A stretch of 20,183 nucleotides of DNA from Bacillota bacterium (GCA_023416855.1 JAEZGU010000272.1:1-20183); one strand, 5' to 3'; numbered from the stretch's first letter, positions 7,195 through 15,946 are shown. Notes: generated by a model from the sequence alone, not told the origin. Made by a program: numbers and translations.

Positions 7195-9168
7195 CTACTC
7201 CGGTTTTTTACCGCTATCTAACCAATCAACAAATTGATTCTCTGTTATTATTTTTATATTTAAATCTTTTGCTTTTTTATTTTTTGATGAATTAGACAAA
7301 TTGTCATTATTTATTAAATAATTTGTTTTAGAGGTTACTGAATTAGTAACTTTTCCGCCTCTTTCCTCAATTTTCTCCTTTAATTCATCTCTATTTTTAA
7401 ATCGTTCAACTGATCCTGTAATAACGAAAATCATATTGTCTAATATTTGTTCAGTATCATTTTCTTCTGATTTTTCTATAACAACTTCTTTCAATAAATC
7501 ATCAACTATTATTTTATTTTTTTCGTTGCTAAAAAAACTGACATAATTATTAGCCATTACATTACCTATGCCTGGTATTTCAACTAATTCTTCATAAGAT
7601 AAATTCTGTATTTTATCCCATTCATCATTGTATTTCTTACATATTATCTTAGCATTAGATAAACCAATGTTAGGTATTCCGAGACTATATAACAATCTTG
7701 CAGCCGTTGTGTTTCTTGCCTTATTTACAGATTGGACTAAATTGTTAAATGATTTTTCTCCAAAGCCTTCCATATTAATTATAACTTCCTTGAAGGATTC
7801 AATATTAAAAATATCACTCAATTCCTTAACTAAACCTTCTGCGATTAATTTTTCTATGGTTGCTTCAGACAATCCCTCGATATTAATAGCATCCCTGCTT
7901 ACAAAATGTGTAAATGATTTTATTTGCTTTGCCAAGCATTCATCATTTGTACAATATAATGTTTTGATATCATTATCATTCTTAATTTTAGTTTCTCCAC
8001 CGCATACGGGACACTTGCTTGGAACTTCAACATTTTTACTTCTTGTGAAGTTATCTGATATTTGAGGAATTATCATATTTGCTTTATAAACACTTATAGT
8101 ATCACCAATACCAAGTTCAAGGTTTTCCATAATGCTTAAATTGTGTACGCTGGCACGGCTAACGGTTGTACCCTCAAGCTCAACTGGTTCAAATATTGCT
8201 ATAGGGTTTATGAGTCCAGTTCTTGATGCGCTCCATTCTATTTCTATCAGCTTAGTTTCCTTAATTTCATCTCTCCATTTAAATGCAATTGCATCTCTGG
8301 GAAATTTAGAAGTAGCTCCTAAGGATTCTCCATATAAAATGTCGTCAAACATTAAAACTAACCCGTCTGAGGGTAAATCATTTTTTGTTACATTTTCTTC
8401 GAAAAATTTGATTGTTTCTTGTAAATTAGAAGAATTGACTTTTTTGTATTCTACTACGCCAAAGCCCTGATTTTTTAGCCATTCTAATTGTTCTAATCTC
8501 GAATTCTTAAAATCTATACCATCTGCTTTTACTAAAGAAAAAGCATAAAATTGTACATTTCTTTCTGCAGTTATTTTGTTGTTAAGCTGTCTAACCGATC
8601 CGCTGCATAAATTTCGAGGGTTTTTGTATTTTGCATCAATATCAGAAATTTCATTATTAATTTTTTCAAAATCAGAGTAACTGATAACAGCTTCTCCTCT
8701 TATAATCAAACTGCCCTTATAGCTAATATTAAGTGGAATATTTGTAAACACTCTTGCATTATTTGTTATAACCTCTCCAGTTTCGCCACTACCTCTGGTA
8801 ACTGCTTTTACCAACTTTCCATCCAAATATGTCATAACAATAGTTAAACCATCAAGCTTCCATGATAAAACTCCTTCATTCGAACCTAACCACTGCTTTA
8901 ACTGCTCAACATCCTTTGTTTTATCTAACGAAAGCATAGGTTTTTCATGTCTTTCTTTAGGTAAATTAGACAAAAGCTCATAACCTACATTTATTGTAGG
9001 GCTATTGGATAATGTAATGTTAGTTTCTTTTTCTAATTCCACTAATTCATCATAAAGAGCATCATACTCATAGTTTGACATTATCTCTCGGTTTTCTTGG
9101 TAGTATGCTTTGTTTGCTTCATTTAACAGTTTTATCTTTTTCTTCATTAACAGAAGCTTATCTTCCAT
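7195..9168 (-). CDS. ligA: NAD-dependent DNA ligase LigA
   Basis: A 657-residue DNA ligase that seals nicks during replication and repair with NAD as cofactor. The NAD-binding Ia region includes EYDALYDEL. The adenylation motif WKLDG carries the nucleophile K104. Zinc finger cysteines are C386, C389, C406 and C411. Helix-hairpin-helix repeats follow (for example IEGLSEATIEKL and VEIPGIGNVMANN), and a BRCT domain occupies about 577-652 (FVITGSVERFKNRDEL...). Length is normal. The adenylation region around WKLDGLTIVMTY is somewhat diverged from the common K-I-D-G-L-A form. The start at 9168 has AGAGG eight bases upstream and lies 19 bp after pcrA, giving the common pcrA-ligA pair. Confidence 0.97.
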   Translation of the reverse strand: MEDKLLLMKKKIKLLNEANKAYYQENREIMSNYEYDALYDELVELEKETNITLSNSPTINVGYELLSNLPKERHEKPMLSLDKTKDVEQLKQWLGSNEGVLSWKLDGLTIVMTYLDGKLVKAVTRGSGETGEVITNNARVFTNIPLNISYKGSLIIRGEAVISYSDFEKINNEISDIDAKYKNPRNLCSGSVRQLNNKITAERNVQFYAFSLVKADGIDFKNSRLEQLEWLKNQGFGVVEYKKVNSSNLQETIKFFEENVTKNDLPSDGLVLMFDDILYGESLGATSKFPRDAIAFKWRDEIKETKLIEIEWSASRTGLINPIAIFEPVELEGTTVSRASVHNLSIMENLELGIGDTISVYKANMIIPQISDNFTRSKNVEVPSKCPVCGGETKIKNDNDIKTLYCTNDECLAKQIKSFTHFVSRDAINIEGLSEATIEKLIAEGLVKELSDIFNIESFKEVIINMEGFGEKSFNNLVQSVNKARNTTAARLLYSLGIPNIGLSNAKIICKKYNDEWDKIQNLSYEELVEIPGIGNVMANNYVSFFSNEKNKIIVDDLLKEVVIEKSEENDTEQILDNMIFVITGSVERFKNRDELKEKIEERGGKVTNSVTSKTNYLINNDNLSNSSKNKKAKDLNIKIITENQFVDWLDSGKKPE

Positions 9169-9187
9169 AGCTTTTTCCTCTTTGTTA

Positions 9188-11413
9188 TTATATTTTTTCT
9201 ATTGGTGCATAATCTAAATTAAGATTTTTTATACCCTTGCTTTCAAATGCAATAACTGCGGTTTTTGATGTACCATCATTTTTTACTTGCACTACAGTTC
9301 CAATGCCCCAGGTTTTATGCGTTATTTTATCTCCAGGGACAATATTATCTGACTTTAACCTTGGTTTGCTAACTTCTGTATTAGTATCGCTTTTATAAAG
9401 GTTGCTTTTTATAAATGAAGGCATCCTTTTAATATTCTCGTCTAATCTCTCTATTTTCTTAGATGCATATGACATAGGGTTATTATCTTCTATACACTCT
9501 ACAGGTATTTCTCTTAAAAATCTTGATTTCATCTTAGTTTCATGACTACCATAGCGCATTCTATCATTAGCATAAGTTATGAACAACATCCTCTTAGCTC
9601 TGGTTATAGCCACATAAAACAATCTTCTTTCTTCTTCATCGTCATCATTTTCAGCATCTTGGTGGATTATCGGAAAAATTCCTTCTTCGAGTCCTGTTAT
9701 AAATACTGTATCGTATTCTAAACCCTTAGCACTGTGAATAGTCATAAGTGTCACAGAATCTATTTTAGTTTCATCTGTTTTATCAATATCTGCTAACAAT
9801 GACACGTGAGCTAAAAAATCCTCCAAGCTATTTTCTTCATATCTTTCTTCAAAGTCCTTTGCTGCAGATAAAAATTCATCTATATTTTCCAAACGGCTTC
9901 TTCCTTCAACAGTTTCGTCCTCAAGAAGCATTGACTTGTATCCTGTAACTTCAAAAACATCTAATATAAATTCAGAAACAGGCATTACATCCTTTTTAAT
10001 CATCAACATTTCCATCATAGAAACAAATTCTGCCACGCTTTTTGAAGCAGCATTAGGTAAACCTATTTCATCCACATCGTAGCATGCTTCAAATTTGGAT
10101 ATTTCCTTTTCAATAGCATATTCAGTGATTAAATCTATAGTTTTTTGTCCTATTTTTCTTCGAGGAACATTGATTATTCTGTCAAAGCTTATATTGTCCT
10201 TTTGATTAAAAGTTAGCATCAAGTATGCCATTATATCTTTAATTTCTTTTCTTTCATAGAACTTTAATCCACCAACTATTTTATAAGGGATACCTTCTCT
10301 AATTAGCCCTTCTTCTAAAGCTCTTGACTGAGCATTAGTTCTATATAATATAGCCATATCAGAATAATTGGAATTATTTTCTCTTCTTTCCTTCCTTATA
10401 AGACAAGCAACTGTAAAAGCTTCATCCTTTTCATTATCCATTTCCAATATTCTTATGAGATTGCCATCTTCATAATCAGTATAAAGATTCTTTCCTTTCC
10501 TCTGACAATTATTATGAATTACACCATTAGCAGCATTTAATATAACATTTGTAGAACGGTAATTTTTCTCAAGCTTTACAATTTTAGCGCCTTCAAAATC
10601 CTTTTCGAAGTTGAGAATATTGCTTATATCAGCACCTCTCCACCCATAAATGGATTGATCTTCATCACCAACTACAAATATGTTATTTTCTCCATTTGTC
10701 TTTTTGCCTAATATTTTAACTAAATTATATTGGACAAAGTTAGTATCTTGGTATTCGTCAACCAAAATATATTTAAAACGTTCTTGATAAGACTCTCTGA
10801 TGTCCTTCTCATTATCAAGAAGTATAAGAGTTTTTAAAATTAAATCATCAAAATCCAATGCATTAGCTATTTTTAATTTCTTTTCATATAGAGCGTATAT
10901 TTCGCCTACATTTCTTTTATAAAATTCGTTAAAGTTATCTTTTATATAATCATCTGCGCTGTGTCGCTTGTTTTTTTCAGAGCTTATTATACTTTTTATT
11001 GAATTAACATTATATTTTTTCGTATCTAAATTTAACTCTTTTATACAATCCTTAATCACTATTTTAGTATCATTGGTATCATATATAACAAAGTTAGAAT
11101 CATATCCTATTCTTTCAATACTTTTTCTTAATATTCGAACACATATGGAGTGAAATGTTCCAATCCACATCCTATCAATGGGATAATCTAATAGCTGTCC
11201 AACTCTTTCTTTCATTTCATTAGCAGCTTTATTAGTAAATGTAATAGCAAGTATCTCCCATGGCATAGCCTTTTTAGAGTCAATCAAATATGCAATTCTG
11301 TGAGTTAAAACTCTTGTTTTTCCTGTGCCTGCACCGGCTATTACCAAGATAGGTCCCTTGTCATGCGAAGCTGCTTCTCTTTGTTTCTCATTTAAAGATT
11401 GTAACAAATCCAT
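9188..11413 (-). CDS. pcrA: ATP-dependent DNA helicase PcrA (UvrD/Rep family)
   Basis: A 741-residue superfamily 1A helicase that unwinds DNA 3' to 5' in repair and rolling-circle replication and removes RecA filaments. Visible motifs are the Q-motif LNEKQREAA, Walker A GAGTGKT with K32, Walker B VDEYQDTN, GDEDQSIYGWRGA, KNYRS, TIHSAKGLEYD and YVAITRAK. A C-terminal Tudor-like module GDKITHKTWGIGTVVQV fits the PcrA RNA polymerase-binding domain. I chose the ATG at 11413 rather than in-frame ATGs at 11473 and 11470: GGAGGG lies just upstream, and a good promoter (-10 at 11451-11456) falls inside the longer version. It leads the pcrA-ligA-lysO run and diverges from the usp gene. Confidence 0.96.
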   Translation of the reverse strand: MDLLQSLNEKQREAASHDKGPILVIAGAGTGKTRVLTHRIAYLIDSKKAMPWEILAITFTNKAANEMKERVGQLLDYPIDRMWIGTFHSICVRILRKSIERIGYDSNFVIYDTNDTKIVIKDCIKELNLDTKKYNVNSIKSIISSEKNKRHSADDYIKDNFNEFYKRNVGEIYALYEKKLKIANALDFDDLILKTLILLDNEKDIRESYQERFKYILVDEYQDTNFVQYNLVKILGKKTNGENNIFVVGDEDQSIYGWRGADISNILNFEKDFEGAKIVKLEKNYRSTNVILNAANGVIHNNCQRKGKNLYTDYEDGNLIRILEMDNEKDEAFTVACLIRKERRENNSNYSDMAILYRTNAQSRALEEGLIREGIPYKIVGGLKFYERKEIKDIMAYLMLTFNQKDNISFDRIINVPRRKIGQKTIDLITEYAIEKEISKFEACYDVDEIGLPNAASKSVAEFVSMMEMLMIKKDVMPVSEFILDVFEVTGYKSMLLEDETVEGRSRLENIDEFLSAAKDFEERYEENSLEDFLAHVSLLADIDKTDETKIDSVTLMTIHSAKGLEYDTVFITGLEEGIFPIIHQDAENDDDEEERRLFYVAITRAKRMLFITYANDRMRYGSHETKMKSRFLREIPVECIEDNNPMSYASKKIERLDENIKRMPSFIKSNLYKSDTNTEVSKPRLKSDNIVPGDKITHKTWGIGTVVQVKNDGTSKTAVIAFESKGIKNLNLDYAPIEKI

Positions 11414-11450
11414 TTTCCCTCCAAATTTCTCAACGTAACTTATACATTTA

Positions 11451-11480
11451 ATTATAACATATTCATTCATCACTTCTCAA
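11451..11480 (-). promoter_or_regulatory. pcrA operon promoter with extended -10
   Basis: On the minus strand TTGAGA (11475-11480), an 18-bp spacer, then TATAAT (11451-11456) preceded by TGT, an extended -10. The predicted transcript starts near 11444, about 30 bases before the chosen pcrA ATG. Confidence 0.65.
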
Positions 11481-11584
11481 TAACAATTGTATCTTTGAAC
11501 TTTTCATTAAATTTATAGTAATAATGTTTACATCATTTATATATAGGTATAAGTATAATAAGAAAATATTTTAGGGGTGATTTT

Positions 11585-12037
11585 ATGAAAAAAATATTAG
11601 TTCCGGTTGATGGTTCTTCTGCATCAGAAAAAGCGGCAAGAAAAGCAGTGGAAATTGGCAAGTTAATAAATGCAGAACTTACTTTTATAACTGTTGTTAA
11701 TCTTCCTACTGAAGACAAATATTCCTATTTTGGAATGACTGTTGAACAGGCATTTATTGCCCATCGAAAGGAAATGCTTAAAAATCTCATACAGGAAGAA
11801 ACAAAAATGATAAATATACTTGTAAGGAATCTTGATTGTGAAGATTTAGTTACATATAAAAAAGTTTTAACAGGCAAAGCTGCAGATGAAATATTAAAAA
11901 TTGCCAGTGACGAGAATTTTGACTTAATTGTTATGGGAAAAAGAGGTTTGTCAAATATAGATAGAATCTTTGTAGGATCAATAACTCAAAAAGTATTGGC
12001 ACAAGCATCTTGCCCTGTAATGGTCATTAATGGATAA
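11585..12037 (+). CDS. Universal stress protein, UspA family
   Basis: A 150-residue single-domain universal stress protein. The N-terminal ILVPVDGS holds the nucleotide-contacting D9, and the C-terminal GKRGLSNIDRIFVGSIT matches the ATP-binding pattern G-x2-G-x9-G-S at residues 118-132. Such ATP-binding members form dimers and are linked to survival under energy or stress limitation; a specific role is not predictable. A strong ribosome site AGGGGTGA ends four bases before the ATG. TATAAT at 11554-11559 may be its -10, but I see no convincing -35 at normal spacing. It is a single-gene unit, diverging from pcrA and ending at the strong hairpin at 12044-12073. Confidence 0.93.
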   Translation: MKKILVPVDGSSASEKAARKAVEIGKLINAELTFITVVNLPTEDKYSYFGMTVEQAFIAHRKEMLKNLIQEETKMINILVRNLDCEDLVTYKKVLTGKAADEILKIASDENFDLIVMGKRGLSNIDRIFVGSITQKVLAQASCPVMVING

Positions 12038-12043
12038 ACATAT

Positions 12044-12078
12044 AAATGCCGGTAGATATAGCTACCGGCATTTTTTTA
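12044..12078 (+). terminator. Intrinsic terminator between usp and lplA
   Basis: A perfect 12-bp stem (12044-12055 with 12062-12073, core ATGCCGGTAG/CTACCGGCAT) has a 6-base loop and runs into seven or more T residues on the plus strand. Being between convergent genes it may also stop lplA transcripts, though the T-run on the minus side is weaker. Confidence 0.9.
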
Positions 12079-12085
12079 TTTTATA

Positions 12086-13069
12086 TTAATCAAACAAACA
12101 TTGCAAAAATTCTTCTTTAGAAATTCTTCCCAAATAATCCTCAACGGATACATTATCTAAAGCATTAACAACTTCACTTTTATCATATTTTAAACCTTTT
12201 AATCTTTGCTCTAATTCTAATATATCGCTTTTTCCAAAAAAATCGCCGTAAATTTTGCAGTTTTCAATAATACCTTTTTCAACTTGCAACCTTGCTTCAA
12301 CACAGCCACCTGCATATCTGTTATATCCTTTGTAATTGAATTTAGGAGATTTACCGTAGTTCCATTCCCATGTACCATATCTTTCATCAACCATTTTTTG
12401 AATATTCTTTTTATCTTCTTCAGATAATTCATAAATTTCAATAGGCTCATTGAAATGCTCAAATATATTCTTAAGCAAGATTTGTTTAAATTCCAATACG
12501 TCTATATCATCCTTAACATATGGCTTAATATTTGTAACACGGCTGGAAACTGATTTAACACCTTTTGATTCAATTTTATCTCTTTTTACATTTAGAGCTT
12601 TTGATAAAGTATCTAATTTTGAATCAAAAAGCAAAGTTCCATGATTTAAAACTCTTCCTTTAATTATACTTTGTGCTATACCGGAAAATTTCTTTTCATC
12701 AATAACTATATCATTTCTTCCTGATAATTGGCAGTTTACTCCTAACTTCTCCAATGCCTTTAATATAGGAATATTATATGTTTTAAAATCTATTAAATTG
12801 CTTTCTGCTTTTGTAATAAAAGAAAAATTCAAGTTTCCCAAATCATGATAGACTGCACCGCCGCCAGTTACTCTTCTAACTACGTTTATGTTGTTTTCCT
12901 TAACATAATCCATATTTATTTCTTCAATAGTATTTTGATTTTTTCCTACAATTATAGAAGGTCCATTCCTCCACAATAAAACAACATCCTCTTGTAGATA
13001 TTTAAAAATATACTCTTCAAATGCTAAATTGTAATGCGGATCAATAGAATTATTTTCAATATACTTCAT
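12086..13069 (-). CDS. lplA: Lipoate-protein ligase A
   Basis: A 327-residue lipoate-protein ligase. It activates free lipoate with ATP to lipoyl-AMP and transfers it to a lysine of GcvH or 2-oxoacid dehydrogenase E2 subunits. Diagnostic segments are RRVTGGGAVYHD at 65-76, KKFSGIAQS with the substrate-contacting K127, and HGTLLF at 143-148. The C-terminal accessory domain (about 245-327, with NRYAGGCVEARLQVEKG near its start) is present, so it should not need a separate LplB. The reading frame can be extended to a TTG at 13075, but the ATG at 13069 has GAGGG at seven bases and is preferred. It lies 35 bp after the Dph6-like gene and shares its promoter. No lipoyl-dependent enzyme is encoded in the window. 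Confidence 0.95.
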   Translation of the reverse strand: MKYIENNSIDPHYNLAFEEYIFKYLQEDVVLLWRNGPSIIVGKNQNTIEEINMDYVKENNINVVRRVTGGGAVYHDLGNLNFSFITKAESNLIDFKTYNIPILKALEKLGVNCQLSGRNDIVIDEKKFSGIAQSIIKGRVLNHGTLLFDSKLDTLSKALNVKRDKIESKGVKSVSSRVTNIKPYVKDDIDVLEFKQILLKNIFEHFNEPIEIYELSEEDKKNIQKMVDERYGTWEWNYGKSPKFNYKGYNRYAGGCVEARLQVEKGIIENCKIYGDFFGKSDILELEQRLKGLKYDKSEVVNALDNVSVEDYLGRISKEEFLQCLFD

Positions 13070-13104
13070 TTTCAAGCCCTCTTCTTTAATTTATTTTATA
13101 ATAT

Positions 13105-13767
13105 TTATTCTGTTGTATTTACCTTAATATGCGCCCATTTTTCACCTACAGAGATAGCTTCAGAACCAAAATTTAATTTAATAGGTCTTTTAAAAATAGG
13201 ACCATCATATACGACTGTATGATATTCGCCATTTTCACCACAAACATCTGCTCCTGCTCTCTCTAATTCATCAATCAATGACAAGCTTAAGTCCTTGCCT
13301 AAGAATTCTGTGCTTAAAGCTGTAGTATTTACTACAACAATTTTTGCTTTGAAGCCACAATTTATGAATTCCTTTACTATGTCCTTTCTATTAATATTCC
13401 ATAGAGGAAGCACTGCTGTAATTGCTGCCTTCTCACATACTTTTTCTTCCCACTGCCTGTGTTCCTCTAAATCTATATCGCCAAATATACCATAATCTAT
13501 ACCTTGCTCTTTAAATGACTTAAGATGTGATACAAATACATTTTCGTAATCATCAAATTCAGCTCTTCCGATTATCCCTTCTATTTCTATAGCATTTGCT
13601 TGAGCTGTTAATATACTTTCATCTAATCTATGTGCTGAGCTTATTCCATTTTCTTTACTAAACATTGTTAAAAGCTTTATAGGTTCATATCCTAATTTTA
13701 TTGCCTTGTATAAAGCTAAGCATGAATCCTTTCCTCCGCTCCATGAAGCAAAACATCTTTTATTCAA
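13105..13767 (-). CDS. PP-loop ATP-binding protein, Dph6/DUF71 (ATP_bind_4) family
   Basis: A 220-residue ATP pyrophosphatase-fold protein. The PP-loop SGGKDS is at residues 10-15, GDIDLEEHRQWEE at 96-108 and the family signature GENGEYHT at 177-184. In eukaryotes and archaea this family (Dph6) makes the last amidation of diphthamide on elongation factor 2. Bacteria lack diphthamide, so the bacterial substrate is unknown and the common name diphthine-ammonia ligase should not be taken literally. The frame allows a GTG at 13776, but TTG at 13767 lies five bases after AAGGGGTGA, which is the better fit and begins right before the PP-loop. It heads a two-gene unit with lplA. Confidence 0.88.
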   Translation of the reverse strand: MNKRCFASWSGGKDSCLALYKAIKLGYEPIKLLTMFSKENGISSAHRLDESILTAQANAIEIEGIIGRAEFDDYENVFVSHLKSFKEQGIDYGIFGDIDLEEHRQWEEKVCEKAAITAVLPLWNINRKDIVKEFINCGFKAKIVVVNTTALSTEFLGKDLSLSLIDELERAGADVCGENGEYHTVVYDGPIFKRPIKLNFGSEAISVGEKWAHIKVNTTE

Positions 13768-13813
13768 TAAGTTCACCCCTTAAATTTCCTTTAAAATAAA
13801 AATAAATTACCAT

Positions 13814-13842
13814 ATTATATAATAATTCAGCAATTTTTTCAA
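13814..13842 (-). promoter_or_regulatory. Promoter of the Dph6-like gene and lplA
   Basis: On the minus strand -35 TTGAAA (13837-13842), exactly 17 bp, and -10 TATAAT (13814-13819). The leader is about 40 bases. Confidence 0.75.
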
Positions 13843-13874
13843 CAATCTTACTAACTTTAAACATTATTAAAAAA

Positions 13875-13917
13875 ATGACAATTGTTGTTGAAATATGTAA
13901 TATTTTGATGATATAAT
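13875..13917 (+). promoter_or_regulatory. Tandem promoter candidates of the DUF4886 gene
   Basis: One candidate is ATGACA (13875-13880), 17 bp, TAATAT (13898-13903). A second is TTGAAA (13888-13893), 18 bp, TATAAT (13912-13917), with TGA before it as an extended -10. The second would start transcription near 13924, leaving a leader of only about 13 bases. Confidence 0.55.
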
Positions 13918-13936
13918 CATGTGGGGGTTAGACATT

Positions 13937-14941
13937 ATGAAGAAAACTACTACAATTTTATTAATAATCGCACTTTTATTTACATGTACAGTACCAAACT
14001 ATACATATGCATCCACATATAAGACAGAAGTAACAAGTATAAAAGAAGCTCAACTAAAAATAAATCAACTTAAGCTTTTAACCGCTAAAATAATAAACAA
14101 TATAAATAATACATTAAGCACAGAAGATGAACATGATGAAAATACTATTAAAATATTATCAATTGGAAATTCATTTTCTCAGGATACAGCTTATTATCTG
14201 CATGAAATTGCTAAATCAGCAGGTGTAAATCTTGTGGTAGCAAATTTATATAGTAGCGGTTGTTCTTTAGAGAGACATCATAAATATGCAAATCAAAATG
14301 AAAAAGCTTATACATATTACAAATGGACATCAAGAGGATTAAAAATATACAAAGCAAAAACTATGAAGGATGCAATAATAGACGAAGAGTGGGACTATAT
14401 TACATTACAACAGGCTTCGGGAGAATCAGGTAATTACGATACATATCAACCATATTTAAGTGATTTGATAAATTATATAAAAGATAATTCCAAAAATGAT
14501 GAATTAAAGTTTGCACTAAACATGACATGGGCTTATTCAAGTAGAAGCACAAATAATAACTTTGATTATTATAATAAAAATCAATTAACAATGTACAATT
14601 CTATAATTAAAGCTTACGAACAAGCATTAAAAGAAACAGAAATAGAAATACTAATACCATGTGGAACTGCTATACAAAACGCAAGAAGTAATAGATATTT
14701 AAATGCAGTCGGAAATGAGTTAACAAGCGACGGTTATCACTTAAGTTATGGATTAGGTCGTTACATAGCCGGATTGACAATGTTTCAAACATTAATAGTT
14801 AATAACGAAAAACATGATATAAATATATCTAAAGATATTGACTTTTTTCCAAAAACAAAAGACTGTACTGAAGAATTAGCTTCTTTAGCTAAAAAAGCAG
14901 CAATAAATGCTGTAAAAAATCCGTTAAAAATTACAAAGTGA
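13937..14941 (+). CDS. Secreted DUF4886 protein, SGNH-hydrolase-like
   Basis: A 334-residue exported protein. Residues 1-25 form a signal peptide (KK, then a hydrophobic core, then TYA before the likely cut), followed by a short linker of about 45 residues. The main domain starts with ILSIGNSFSQD, in which S79 is the candidate nucleophile, and ends with SDGYHLSYGLGRY, giving a D265-x-x-H268 pair. This arrangement is typical of SGNH/GDSL esterases and of DUF4886, which often act on acyl groups of polysaccharides; the actual substrate is unknown. The mid-protein segment WDYITLQQASGESG also fits DUF4886. The ATG at 13937 with upstream GGGGG is preferred over the ATG at 13919, which has no ribosome site. 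A terminator overlaps its stop codon. Confidence 0.82.
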   Translation: MKKTTTILLIIALLFTCTVPNYTYASTYKTEVTSIKEAQLKINQLKLLTAKIINNINNTLSTEDEHDENTIKILSIGNSFSQDTAYYLHEIAKSAGVNLVVANLYSSGCSLERHHKYANQNEKAYTYYKWTSRGLKIYKAKTMKDAIIDEEWDYITLQQASGESGNYDTYQPYLSDLINYIKDNSKNDELKFALNMTWAYSSRSTNNNFDYYNKNQLTMYNSIIKAYEQALKETEIEILIPCGTAIQNARSNRYLNAVGNELTSDGYHLSYGLGRYIAGLTMFQTLIVNNEKHDINISKDIDFFPKTKDCTEELASLAKKAAINAVKNPLKITK

Positions 14942-14964
14942 GGTGTGAGCCTCACTATTTTTTT
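14937..14964 (+). terminator. Intrinsic terminator overlapping the DUF4886 stop codon
   Basis: AGTGAGG (14937-14943) pairs with CCTCACT (14950-14956) around a 6-base loop, followed by A and seven T residues. The 5' arm contains the TGA stop codon. Confidence 0.85.
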
Positions 14965-14984
14965 GTGAAATATATTAAAATTTA

Positions 14985-15013
14985 TTGTAGTTTTTGTTAA
15001 TTTGTGGTAAAAT
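14985..15013 (+). promoter_or_regulatory. Promoter of the LuxR-type regulator gene
   Basis: -35 TTGTAG (14985-14990), 17-bp spacer, -10 TAAAAT (15008-15013) preceded by TGG (extended -10). The leader to the ATG at 15045 is about 25 bases. Confidence 0.65.
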
Positions 15014-15044
15014 ATTTTACAATTTTAAGCATGGGGGAGCTTAT

Positions 15045-15863
15045 ATGAGCAATCAATTTGAAAAATTAATTGATGATATACCACAAGAAGTATACTCTAA
15101 TGTAAAAGCACTAATAACTGACAATATTGCTATATTCAAACCAAAAGCATTTATTATTAACAAGAAAATGTGTAGTGAAGATTATACGTTTATATTACCA
15201 TCCTCATCATTACCACCGGCGCGAATAGGAAATAAAAATATAGAAGCAAAAAAGGAAAGTTTAATAGTAATAGGCTCAGAAGTTGAATTTTTGTGCAATA
15301 CATATGCCCCAACTTTAGAATATGTTAATATTGTAGTAAAAAAAGATTTTTTTGAAAATGTAGCATCTGAAGTAACAGGAAAAAGAAACTTTGACTTCTC
15401 AAAAATTGAATATGGTCTCAGTAAACAATTATTAAGAATACTTTCAGATTTTGAAAACGAAGTAATTTTCTACGGTAATGATTGTCCATTGATGATGCAA
15501 AGCTTGTCAACACAATTAGTAATTCAATTATTGAGAGATTCAGAGGTTTTTACGCGTAATATTAGCATAGAGCCTGCTCAAAACTATCATAAATTTGATG
15601 ATATCAATTGTCTTAGCCCTGTTTATTATTCTATGTTATCATATTATAATAAACTTCTACCTATTAATTCAAAACTTACTACTAGAGAGATAGAAATAGC
15701 TGCTCACTTAATGGGAAGATTCGATTATGATGTTATAGCTAACAAATTATTTATATCTCGCAATACATTGAAGACTCACGCTAAAAATATATACAAGAAG
15801 CTTAATGTATCCAATAGAAAAGAGTTAAGCTACAAAATAAACGAAACATATTATAAAATTTAA
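15045..15863 (+). CDS. Transcriptional regulator with LuxR/GerE helix-turn-helix and probable AraC-type cupin sensor
   Basis: A 272-residue regulator. Residues about 211-265 (LTTREIEIAAHLMG...ANKLFISRNTLKTHAKNIYKKL) are a clear LuxR/GerE DNA-binding domain. The first 165 residues are unlike LuxR autoinducer, PAS or receiver domains. They resemble the N-terminal ligand-binding cupin of AraC regulators: a row of short beta strands (EDYTFILPSSS, ESLIVIGSEVEF, EYVNIVVKKDFF), then a helix with FENEVIFYG and QSLSTQLVIQLLR, the usual AraC linker pattern. So a small ligand in the cytoplasm may control it. The ATG at 15045 has GGGGGAG upstream; an in-frame start at 14994 lies inside the promoter and is rejected. 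It sits between two genes for exported proteins that it may regulate. Confidence 0.8.
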   Translation: MSNQFEKLIDDIPQEVYSNVKALITDNIAIFKPKAFIINKKMCSEDYTFILPSSSLPPARIGNKNIEAKKESLIVIGSEVEFLCNTYAPTLEYVNIVVKKDFFENVASEVTGKRNFDFSKIEYGLSKQLLRILSDFENEVIFYGNDCPLMMQSLSTQLVIQLLRDSEVFTRNISIEPAQNYHKFDDINCLSPVYYSMLSYYNKLLPINSKLTTREIEIAAHLMGRFDYDVIANKLFISRNTLKTHAKNIYKKLNVSNRKELSYKINETYYKI

Positions 15864-15873
15864 AACAATTTCG

Positions 15874-15911
15874 TCACCCTTAGTAAAAATACTACTTTTA
15901 GGGTGATTTTT
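15874..15911 (+). terminator. Intrinsic terminator of the regulator gene
   Basis: TCACCCT (15874-15880) pairs with AGGGTGA (15900-15906), with an inner TAGTA/TACTA stem and an A-rich loop, and five T residues follow. A bulge makes it imperfect. Confidence 0.75.
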
Positions 15912-15929
15912 GTATGGCGGTACAAATGA

Positions 15930-15935
15930 TATAAT
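15930..15935 (+). promoter_or_regulatory. Extended -10 of the S-layer homology gene
   Basis: TGATATAAT gives an extended -10 with a perfect TATAAT. The region 17 bp upstream (TTTTTG) is a poor -35. The leader to the ATG at 15982 is about 40 bases. Confidence 0.5.
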
Positions 15936-15946
15936 TAATTGCTTAA

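Noticed and set aside
11414..11473. N-terminal extension of PcrA by 20 residues
   Set aside because: The extension contains the promoter -10 box, the added residues are not part of the family, and the inner ATG has GGAGGG upstream.
11527..11559. Promoter of the universal stress protein gene (TTTACA and TATAAT)
   Set aside because: The two boxes are 21 bp apart, too far for a normal sigma-A promoter. Only the -10 is mentioned with the gene.
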